Shown piece after piece: positions 50,094 through 62,000 of a stretch of 64,000 nt of DNA. Position numbers and translations under genes: made by a program. The notes beneath the pieces were generated by a model. That model saw only the letters and a list, made by a program, of their open reading frames with translations. It had not been told where the DNA came from and did not search any database. Origin of the DNA: Acanthacorydalis orientalis (taxonomy: Eukaryota; Arthropoda; Insecta; Megaloptera; Corydalidae); the NCBI GenBank assembly GCA_034766995.1, contig CM068322.1, forward strand, positions 35,709,439-35,773,438. The letters are read 5' to 3'. The number at the start of each line of letters is the position of its first letter. Within the stretch, counting starts at the first letter, position 1.

Positions 50094-53000
50094 CATATTT
50101 ATATTTCATTTTAGATGTTGGAAGGTGCGTCCGTGACTACAAAACAACAACAACACGCACGAGTGTACTAACACTAAACTCTACCTCTCTCCTTCCATCG
50201 AATAATTATAATTTGATTGTATTCCCAACAATCACACTGTACCATATATCAATTTACACACCGTTTTGAACGAATCCACCATCCGATCTATCAGTTTTAC
50301 CGCCACTGTATTTTTTTCATAGCCATCTTGCAGTATTCGAACACCGCTGGCGACTGGCTGCTGTGCTCGATGAGAAATTATGAGCATCGCTCGTTACATT
50401 TTAAACTTTAGTGATACAAACGATGAAGTCCGTATCTGAAAATAGTTTTTCGAATTTCAGACACTGCACAGTGTACTGAACGGACTGGAGAAAATCAATG
50501 AACCTTCAAACAGACGAACAATTACTCCTGCAAACACAAATTACACATTACAGAGCACCATTAGACAATAATTATACGTGCGCATCGTTGAACTGTTCCT
50601 TGAACCGAACGTCGCACGTACTTAGCAACATTGTCGGTACAGATGTAAATGACAGTACGAAGTTCACGCATCGTCCGTACAACATACTACTTTTTTTCTT
50701 CAACTTTCTGACGCAAATTACAACCGTAAAGAACTGTCGCTCATGTGCGCTCGCGGGGTCGTCGCTACTCGACCTACTCGCGTGCGGACAGATCCCAGTC
50801 GGCTCTGAAACTTCTAACGCGCCTGCTGCGCAGACGTTTTCACATACAACACACTGTTTTCGTGGCCTACTGCGCGAACATTCGAAGCGATTCGGTACTA
50901 ATTCCGCTTTAGAAACATTTTCGAGCCTGACGAAATGATCTATACACATAACATGAACCGAATGGTAATTAGCATTTTATATTAGTCTGTCATGTACATT
51001 CTCGAGGTGCTCTTTATTTAAAATTCGTATAAATAACTTCATAGTAAAAACACCACGATGCTGTTCCGACACAGGCCTGGATCCGCTATCGTATATTAAT
51101 TCTTTCTAGACACTTTTTTCTGTTCAAAAATGTTCAACGAATCGTTGTACTCGACGATCTGGAGGTAACGGCATCGGCATCGAAATGCGCACAGACAGTA
51201 ATCAAAAATCAGTAACGAATTATTGAACATTTTTGACCAAAAAAAAAAATGTTTTCTGTTTGTACGCTGAAAAAATAATCAGTTTGTGGGAGGTTTTAAA
51301 ACTATTCCGGTTTAAGTCTGTAACGAGAAACATGTTGCCTTGTTTTACTAGTCAGTAGTCGAAATAAAATCGACGATCGAGTATATCCGAGATTGCTTAG
51401 ATCATTTGTTTCTCTATTATTACTGAAGCATCAAGCCGTGTCAGCGTCAAGGTACAAAAAAAAAACGGATTTGTCTGTACCTCGTTGCTATGAAGATGAT
51501 CGCATCGCTGTCGAAATACGAACAAGCTACTAATCACGATTTGTTGAACGTTTTTGACCAGAGGCATTTTTTACGACTGCGAGGCGGAAAACGACTCAAC
51601 TAAATTATTTTTGAGCTGGTTGTGTTTGGAATTTGTTCAGTAAATGGTTTCACGGTTACGAGCTGGCGCTGCTAAGACTAGACTCGCGTTCTAATCGAAA
51701 CTTCTGTTCGGGGCAGAGAAATATGTAGCCGAAAAGAGCTTATTCAGAAAAGTACGAAACAGTCTTCTTGTATGTCGAAAAGACACGAGCACCTATTTTT
51801 ATTCGAATCGAAAAATCCACATTAATTTTTTTGAAAAAAAAAACAACATTTCCTTTCACATCGATTTTACATGCACGGTTATGTGACTAACAACTTTGTT
51901 TCAATTGTCCGATCATGCGCTATCACGTGTGTTTTTTTTTCTGCAGAGGTCGACAACAATCGACATTGAAAACACGCACGAACAACGCGGTCACGTGAAC
52001 AAGAGCTACGATTTCGTTGCGAACGACGGTGGCAGCAACAGCGGCAACAACGACACCGACCGCAACAGTGACAACTTGTACGACAGATCGTCGCCGGCCG
52101 TTCTCGAAGTGACTGTGCTAGGAGACAAAGGTGAGTCTCGCTCGTATCATTCGTACAGATAATATGCATACGTGGCAATTAACCGTTAACGCTACTGTTG
52201 TGCCGGGAAAAAGATATGTGATTTTCATACCGATTCCGTATAAGTTTCTTGTCGTAGCCGTACCGTTTCCACGTTGTGGTGTCCGTCGGTATCGAAGATA
52301 TCTTTGAAACTGAGTAGTGAATGCGATTGATTTATCGGATTGTAGTATCGTTGAAAAAAAAAACAGTAAAGTAGTTATTCGAAAACATAACAGAAACCAG
52401 CCAACTTACTGGACGACTTCGATAAATTCGCGTTGTTCAATTAGTCGGCTGGGTTTTGTTGATTTTTCTATAAACGATTTGTTTGTATGTTTTTTTTCTT
52501 TTCTAAAAAAATATTATTCGACGATCAAGACAGTTAATCGCATTCGCTACTCGCTCACAACTATTCCAAAGCTGTCTTCGACGTATTCAAACACCGAAAA
52601 CAACCTGGAAACATACGATGCGACGCGAAAACTAAGAACGTTACGAATTCAATCGTCGGAAGTTGCGTTTTTACTGTTTTTTTTCAAACGCGGCGGTGTG
52701 TTTACGCTCGACAAACACGAACTGAAAACCGTGCACCTGCAGAATACGCTCCGGACTAAATTCGAACCTTTAATCAGCTGTTCGATTCACACATGCGTGT
52801 AAATCGATCGACGATACCTCGTCATTCGACAAAGCAGCGATAACGCGCCGACCTCGAATCGTCGATTTTCGATTGACTTTCGAGTACTCTTTATCTACGT
52901 TTTTTTGTACTGACGTCGACCTGAACAGAACGTTTCGAGTCAATTGTTTCACGAAGACACAAACGCACTATTTCGCGGGTAAATCGATCGTTTTATCGCC

Positions 53001-56000
53001 AAACTGATACAGTATCACGAGTTGGTGGACACTCGAAATGCATGCTGATTGTTCTGAATCTCTTAAAAAGATTATCGTGAATCGATTATGCGGTGTTTGT
53101 TTCTATAAAACGTCTGAAACGTACAATTAACAATTGAACTGAGTCAGTTGCGACTTGATTACGATTGATATTCGATTGAAAACGTGCGCAGAGTCTCTTC
53201 TCTCACCGCGACGGTAAGCGAATATGTCTGCTTTTAAGATTTTCCGCTCGACTGACGCGCCCGTCATTCGAAACAATGAACGATCTAGGGAACGTCTGTT
53301 GAGCTGTCGCGAGGATTTTCCAGTGACCTCTCACGTGTTCGATCAACCGACTGTTCCTAAACAACTCGAGATCCGACACTAGTGACGCATGAATCATGGG
53401 GTATCTTGCCCGAAGTGCAGTATGCGAAGGCCCTGCATTCTCGGATGGCAGCACAATGTTTTTTTCGATTAGTTCAAGAACTTTGCCGTTCTCCTCGGTA
53501 GACTTCTTCTTTTCTTCGGCTGTTCCCGGGGAATCTTTCTCCCGCACTACCAGCATCCGACCTCCATTCTTCATTCGGACTTCTTCCGATTATTGACCTC
53601 TGTTCAATTGGCCAGGAAATTGCAGCACAACGGTCACACGTCCGTTCAGAACTATTTCTCGTCTCTCTCTCTCGAGCCGCGCCTTCTTTAGAACCGTCCG
53701 CACGCGTAGATCGGTTCACGGTTACGCACGGAAGCGACGACACACACCGGTGGCTCGATAAATTATGCCCGGAGGCTCGTGCACGCGTGCCGTTGGGCGT
53801 ACAGTTGGACGAGCGAGTTTCACATTTTTTCCACGTTTCGTACGAGCGTCGATTCGCACGCTCTATTAGACGGACTGATTGCAGGTAAACAAACGCATGC
53901 ACGCCGGACTCGCGCGCGCCCCAATAATTTCCAATCTGTGACTCGACGTCGACGCGCACGTACTCTCTCTGAATAGTTAACGATGCACGTTTCGTCGAAC
54001 GTTCGAGCAGACGCGCGGGTTGGGCTCGCACAGGACGAGCGCCGGTCCATAAAAAACGGAATTTCCCCCCCTTCCATAATACTGCCTTGCAATCTACCAT
54101 CTACTTATTGCTCAAATCGTGCCTTCCGCTCTCCTCAATATTTACATTGGGGACGAGCACCTCCACTTGCACAAGTTAAAGGTTCTTGTGCCCTGCACTT
54201 GTACAACCTCGAATCGAAAGCGGCTGTAATGGCTGTCGAATGAAGAAAAAATCAAGTTCGTGTTTCTTTTTCTTTTTTTTTAAAAAAAAGAAAACAATCA
54301 ATCTCGAAAATTTATTTTTCACACCTGACCACAGTGTCTGATACGAGCGAACGACTGACGTCCCTGTATTCTCTTCTCTGTGATAAGTTTCTTCTGTTCC
54401 GGCCGGCTTGTTCTGTGCCGAATGTTCGCGTCGGCATCGACCTGGAGCAACGTTAATTCCGTCAATTTGTATATTAAATTCCGATTCATTCGAAGCACGA
54501 AATTGTAAGTTAATTATTAATAAACAATCACTAATAACAAGCGACGATTATCATCGCCAAGCCTACTTTTCTAATTTATTGTAATTGAAATACGGACGGG
54601 TGGCAGAATTTTAAGTCGGCTCTGAATCTATTTCGGATCCGAACGAAACTATCACATTTCACCAAAGAAAAACAAATCGTTTCTGATCGGTTCGATTGTT
54701 TCACGTCGATCAGGATCGCTTGTTATGAGATATGAATAATTTCATTTCGTTTTTTTTTTTTTTTGTCGCAGTCAACTGGATACCACGATTGTAAATTTGC
54801 TAGCGCTAAGGTACAGAAAGAACATCACAGATTTTTCTGTGTCATGGCACTCTAAACATGTCATTGTTATCGAAATGGGTGTAAGCAACAGTCAAAAACA
54901 ATCGATAATGATTTATTGTACATTTTCGATCGGAATTGGTCTTGTTGGAGTGAGAAGAGGATCCGTCCGTGTGTCTCTGACAAACCGCATTCGCACAAAA
55001 CAAATTCTCGCATATCGTCTGCGAATTGAATTATCCGAAAGTAGCGCAACAAACTGCATCGTCGAGCGAGCTAAATCTCGCCCGTAGCATACATTCTCGC
55101 AACACATCCGAGAACCGGTCCGCGTTTCTTTTTCTTTTACCCTCGATCGCGCCCAGACAGCTCGCCTATCTGTCGGCGCCATCGCCGCGCGATTCGACGT
55201 GTCCCGTGTTCGTTCGAACAGCAGGTAATCGCGCAAGCGTCCCGCGAGCGCATCGGAAACGGAGTGGGGCGACGTGCGGCGTTTCGACAGTATCGGTGCC
55301 TTCGTGCGTCCGTCCGATCCGCTTTTCAGTCGTGACGCGCCGATTGTGGCGCCTGGTTTGTTTCGTGACAGCAGAGCGTCGTCGTACGGATCCGACATAT
55401 CGATCTCCGCGCGTGAATGTGGCTCGTGTACGTGGGTGCGCGTGTGTCTACCTGTCGCGTGTGCGCGCCGATCTTCAATTGTTATCGTTCCGATTCGAAT
55501 AAGAGCGCGAGGTGATTCGTCGGACAGTGCGCAGTCCGAACACCTGTTCGTTTACGTTTTCGGACACTCGCGCGTACACACGTTCGTCGGAGTCGACGGG
55601 CAGGGCCGAACTAGTCGTCGGAAGACTCGAGTACGGGCCGTTCTGTTCGCAGGGCTCGAGGTAAACCGTAAGTGTATCTCCGTTGATCATTATCGAATCA
55701 TAGCACGTCCGATCGTCCTACAAGAGATCTCTGATTGATGCTTATTAATTTTCTTTTTTTTTGCTGACGTTAATTGATGCGGCCGTTTATTATTCGACGA
55801 GGTGAAAGTCCATAAATTACATGCTAGAAGTTGTTGATGATTTGCAGGAGTATAAATTAACTGGACAAATTCGTTAACATAAAAACAATTTATTAAATAT
55901 TTAGCATCTACACAACCGAGAACAGATCGAGAGAGTATCTCGCTGATGCGAGACATCGGCACGACTGTGTGTATCTTATTTTTATCTCATCTAGATAACC

Positions 56001-59000
56001 ATAGCTAGCAACCCCAACAACATAGTCTTTATCTATGCTAGCAGCTAAGTAAAAGAGTAACACGAGGTTCATTCACTGTTAACATGCTGTAAAAGAACAT
56101 TTAAATGTTGTACTACAACAGAAGTGATGGCTTGGAACAATTCTTCCTGTACGATCGTCAACTCGACCGCAATACAGCTCTGACATTGTGGTCGAATTCG
56201 AACGGTTTCGTTTCTTTCTTACCCGCAAACCACAAAACATTCCGGGTCGGCAGTGTTAAAATAAAATAAAATAAAAATAAATTTTATCGATTCTAAATAT
56301 TATGCAGGGCCAAGTTTGGCCGGTTTGGTGCATGGGTGTTTTGCGGTTCGCTTACCGTTGCCGATATTTATCAGCTTTTAGAAATTGAGCGTAGTGTGCT
56401 GTGTTAGTGAAATTTTTATTAATGCCCCTGCATGTTTTCCGGGAAAAATTTTCAAAAAACCGGGGGTCAGCAGTGTTCAGCGGATTGGCGCTTATGTACA
56501 TTCAGAGGACCGTCCGATCATTCTCAAAATATCGGGCCTTATTCGCGCGAGCGTCAAAACCTCAAGGTACAGAAAATGTTCGCGGAGGCTCATCTCGCGG
56601 ACACCGAATCGGCACAATACGTCCAAGCAGGTGGAAATGAAAAAAATCAAACGGTCGCCGCACACTGAATGGATAAAACCGCCAGTCTTGGTCCGAAGAG
56701 ACACTCGCACACGTGCCAAGCGCTCGCTATTGATCCGGGGGCTCGTTTTCCGAATACAGTTTCGGTTGACAGACAGTCGAAAGCCCGTTTCGATGGACCC
56801 GACACAAGATAGAGCTTCTACGAAATATCAGACATTCACCCGGCCTCTTTTATAATAATCTGATTTAATTTCAGTCGTTGGCGACGTTCTGTTATTTTAC
56901 ATGAGAGTGATTGATGAGAAGGAATTGAAAATGAAAGCGATTGAACAATTTTCTGTAATGTCGGCACGACCGATATGAAATTCTCATACCTGTAAACATT
57001 CACTTCCTTATTTATTTTCGAATTCTCCTAGCGACGAATGTCTAGATGTGACACGTAAACAAGAAGATCGCTAATAAAACATGATAAAGTCTATCGAATC
57101 GCAAGGCTCGACTGGTACATCAGGAATACAGAGACAAATAGACAACATCGGACAAAAACTGAAACCTTCAAAAAAAAAAACCTTTATTTATTTTCAAAAT
57201 GTTCATCAAACATTAACTTGTGTGTTTCGAATAACTCTTCGAGTACCATGAATGTCTCACTTTCAATCGTCAACTCTGCTCTTGTTGTACTCCATTCCAC
57301 GCATCCGATTTCCGTACATAGTGCCTCAATTTGCTCTAACAAATGTGTTCGATTCTTGATTAGATATTTCCAACGGTAACTTCGTCTCCTAACTGGAATT
57401 TCTTACTGGCTGTAAGTTATTAGTTGACAAAGTGTTTCCTTGCTGTACTTTTAAACACTCGATCATCAATTTTTTTTATTATTATTAAAAGCATGATCAT
57501 TTTTTCTGGAAAAAGTGGAAGATGTTTTTTGTGATTGAATTCCGACCACGTCGAATGTTCCACAAACGATTCGAATGCAAAACTGTTCCCTCTGTTTATT
57601 TGTATTACTTTCGCAGTACAGTTGTGACGTTTGCTAAATGCATTCTCACGAATTAATCGTCTTTTCATCCCATACAATAAATAAATGAGCACTGTACAAT
57701 TCAATCGTCGACAGTTGTCTTATTGTAAAAACAAAAGAATAACAATTCCAATTTCTAGATCAGAGCAGCACCGAACAGCGTTGAAATATTGTCAATCGCG
57801 CTCATCAAAAGATCAAGTGTGTATTTGTCGTGACGTCATACGAGACGTCGCACTCTTTTCATTTATTACAAACGAACATAGTAGACTTGCACGGATTAGT
57901 TCCCTGTTCACGCCGCACGGTTCCACGGCCCGCGCGGCGAAAAAATAGAACCCGTCCGTGAAAACACACTGTTCACGTTTGAAACGAACGAGAAGAGTGC
58001 CACGTCTCGTACGACGTCGCGACAAATAAATACAGAAACCGGTCAAGAATCACTGGATATTCTTTGTCAGTCTTTTTTCTGAATCCGGTCTGTTGTTTGA
58101 CTGAAATTGCATTTTATTACGAAACCAGTTTCGAACGAGCCAAATGACCAGCACGCAACTTATTGATTGCGCTTCCAATAGTAATATAATTGAAACGATA
58201 AACTGGGAACGAAGCGATCGACGAGCGAACCAGAAAAGAATTCTCGCCGTGGCTGCGAATGCAGAAACCGTGACATTGAACGAAAACGATCGAGTCATCG
58301 TCGATCGCGTGCACGCACGGACCAATTCAAAGAACAGAACATGTCCGATTCGGGTTTGTGTGCTGTTTAATGTGTCTGTGTTTTACAGCCAAGTCATTGT
58401 AAAATCTGAACCCGTGACCTGTCGATTAACATGTGTAATAATGTTTCGACGTCACCCAGTGTCACACTGTTTGAAAATCGTTCTCTTTATTAATTGAAAA
58501 CGAAAACAAACAAATAAACAAAAAAAAAACATTCAATTTATGGATCGAAGGAGACCGATTCGAGGATGTAAACACCATGTTTGCACCGGCCGCTAGAATC
58601 TAAAAATCAAAATTGTTTTATTCTTTATTTTTTTCTAAGAACAGAAACGTAACTCACTTAAATTCAATTCGAGAATCGAATCGAAGGCCGATTTGAGATT
58701 GAAAACAGTTTCTTAACGGCCAATTTGTTATAGAACCCGAACCCGTGTTCGGCCGATTGAGTTGTGTAATGACATTTCATGGAGAGAAAAATCAAAAAAA
58801 AATCTTTTGTTTCTGAAAAATGACGAAATTCAATTCGTGGCTCAGGCAAAGACTACTTGATATCGACGTAGCACAGATAACAATATTTCAATGTTGTCCA
58901 GTGCTACTCCGATCTAAAAATTGAAATTGTTATTATTTTGTTTTTAAAATAAGACAACTGTCGACGATTGAATTCGAGGATCGAGAAGGACAAGTTCGAA

Positions 59001-62000
59001 ATCGTACACAGCGTTCGTTTATTTGTTTATTCTTTCAATCTAGTGTAACTCGATTTTCTGATAAACGTCCGTAATGATGTTTCAACGTTGGCTGTTCGTT
59101 ACTTCTGTTCGAAAAATGAATTCGTTGTTTTTTTTATGAAAAAAAAAACGAAACGGACGTCAATATTTTTAGTTAAACGATCGAGTCGCGTGATCACTGT
59201 CCGATTTTAATTTGTCCGCATGTTCTATTTCTTTCTTCTTATTTTTAATTTCTCCTGCCTGTTTCGGCGTCGTTTCAAAAATCCGTAGCTGCCGTAAGAG
59301 TGATACGAATTTTCTCGTTTTCCTGATCGAGTATCGCAAGGACTTTCAATTGTCTGACGACCGAAACCGTGTTTCGAAATCCGACGTCCGGATTCGCCGT
59401 CAAGATCCGTATGAAAAACAATCAGAGCCGGTCGTACGAAGAGAATTCGATTTTTGAAAGTGAATCCAGCCACCGTATCAGATCTGCGTCGACATTTTAC
59501 ATTTTTTTTTTCATTGCCCGTCACGCACAGGTCTCACTTGCAGGTATCTGTCACGGACACATTCTCGAATAGCGTGCATTCTTGTTACACATAGGCTCGC
59601 CGCCGTGCCGTGTCATCGTTGCCAGCAGTGCATTTCGATGACAGTCGTTCAGATTTGTCTTTGTTTATTTTTTCCATAGCGGCCCACGTGCACGTAATAA
59701 ATATGCAAATTTCGTAACAACTGGTCGCGACGCGGCAGTCTACTTTTTTTTCCACGCCGAACGTGTTTCTGAAAACAGCAAGCTCCGACCGATCGTTTTC
59801 GTTCGTTTCATGTTCTTTCTTGTCTGTCGTTTCGAATTCACTTTTTTCCTCGCTGTCCGCGAGCGACGGCCTAGATGGAAAGTAATCGAAATGACGACAT
59901 TTATAAATATGTTTTTTTTAACCTTCGTACGTACTTGTCGATTTCTAAAACGACGATAATCAAACAATATGGCAGTGACTGAACTGATAATAGAGGAGAG
60001 CGCCGACTAGTTGGGCGCGAGCAACGTCGACGACAATTAAAAAGCGTAGATTTTGTTTAAATTAACTAATTAATCGATAGGAAAAAAACGATAAGATTTT
60101 AGAATCGAAAGATAATCGACGGTCGGAATCGTACGTTTTTCAGGGTCATGCGAATTCTTTAATGAGAGGTTCGTGTACACATCTGTAAATAAATTAATAT
60201 ACGTATTTATTCATGCATAAGTATATTTAATTATGTGTACACACACACACACACACATTCACACGTCAATGTGAATGTTTACGATTGTACATAAATGTTT
60301 ATGATTTTCATGTTAGTCGTCAAGGTCTGTCGAATGTAATTTGTGATATTAAATATGTCGGATTTACTTTTCCGCACCTGCTTGAATTCGTGACCGTCTT
60401 TTGAAATGGATCGGACGAACTCCAAAGGTCGATTCTCGTCGGAAACTAGAAAAAAAATCTTATAAAGATACGTCTGTTCCGCACACGGCGTTCGCGTTTT
60501 CTGTTAACGCGCTAGATCCGAAATTCGAGTTCTTCCTGACACTTGTGACTTCTCCACACCCTGAGAGATTTTCTTTCTGATCGGAACGACGATCGATCAT
60601 TTCGATAACGGCTTGTAAGCAGTCCGTGGGCGACGATTTAACAAATTTTTGTTAGGAGTCGAAAGTAAGTCGGTGCCTTTAAAATTGGATCAATCGTAAC
60701 TCGGTTCTTAAACCAAAATACTCTGAAAAATATTATTTATAATACTATTATATATTAATACTATGAAAAATAATCTGAAAAATAAATTGACTGTCGCTCG
60801 TGTGCGTTTCGATTGCGACGCGATCGTCAGAACGCCGATGCACAGAACACAATCGCAGATCGGCTCAGGTTTTATTTAAGGGGACCCGGTGGTCTAGCGG
60901 CCTAAAATTTAAGCTATTTTAAAAAAAAAATTTCTATATGAGGGTAATGAATAATGCTTTCAAATTTTTTTACACTTATTTTATTACTAATAAACTACAC
61001 AAAAATGAAAATAAAGACAAAAAAAATTTTTTTTTAAATTAGAAAAATGATGCTGAAGTCTCCCTCTCTAAAAAAATGGAATTGCGTGGTGAATGATGAT
61101 TTATCTCTCCCTCTGATCTGAAATAGAACAATTGACGAATTTTTAATTAGTATAAGTATAGCTATCGCAGGAAGTAGAATAAAAAAAAAATTTTGACAAA
61201 ATGGCGCGTAGTCAAAAGTACAAGTTTGAAAACGACCAGTATTTTTGAATGTTTTGTTAATAAAAAAAATATAAATATTTTACGGAAACTATTAGTTTTA
61301 CTTCCGGCGAGAGCTAGAACTATTCAGAATAACATATTAAAATTTCAGACAAATCGGTCAAGTAGTTTTTTTTTTCTGGCCCCCGCGAGACGAAAAAAAG
61401 TAGTTTCGAGATAAACGCGTTTAAAGTTATCCACCCCACTTAACATATTCTTCTACCTACCTGACCTTCTAATGGGATGTAGATCCTGAAATACTCTGAA
61501 TTTCGTCATCAAATTTTAACAGTATATTTTTAAGATACTATACTTTCGAAAAAAAAAATCGATTTTTCGAAAATTCTAGACCACCGGGTCCCCTTAAACG
61601 ACAGGAAAGAGAATCGGCGTGCGAAAGTGAATTCAGCTCCAGTTTAAGAACCGTACATTGTCTGTTTACAAACAGAAGCGCGTCGAACGAGTCGGCCGGA
61701 TCAACACGGCAATTAAGCGTGCGCGGCGCCCATAACCGCTGATTGTACGGAACGCATTCACGGTTATCGTTCGAGTTTCGCTTTCTTCGACACACAAAGT
61801 GTGTCGATGTAACAGAAAAACACATGTGCGTCGACGCCGCCACGAAAAAACATGCTGATCGCATCGAATACCTGCCAGCCGATTCGATAGCACAGTTTCG
61901 TACTAACCTGGATTTCGGCGCGGCCGCGTTCATGAAACGCTGACGGTTCGATTTATAAATTTCGACCGTGTGTTCGCATCGGAACTGATAACGTGTCAGT

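Noticed and set aside
52317..52802. 161-codon + strand frame in FATP-like intron 2
   Set aside because: Given the size of the window and six frames, one chance frame of this length is expected; it has Lys/Ser/Phe runs and no motif.
53474..54100. 208-codon minus-strand frame
   Set aside because: Arg/Ser/Glu-rich translation of a CpG-rich block, overlapping another frame on the same strand, with no domain.
55274..55738. 154-codon + strand frame in the CpG island
   Set aside because: Overlaps two other open frames in the island, is Arg/Ser/Val-rich, and ends past the donor-like sites; it is better explained by composition.
56385..56855. Overlapping + strand frames of 75-156 codons
   Set aside because: Three frames are open over the same bases and none has a domain, so coding support is lacking, although the stretch itself is compositionally distinct.
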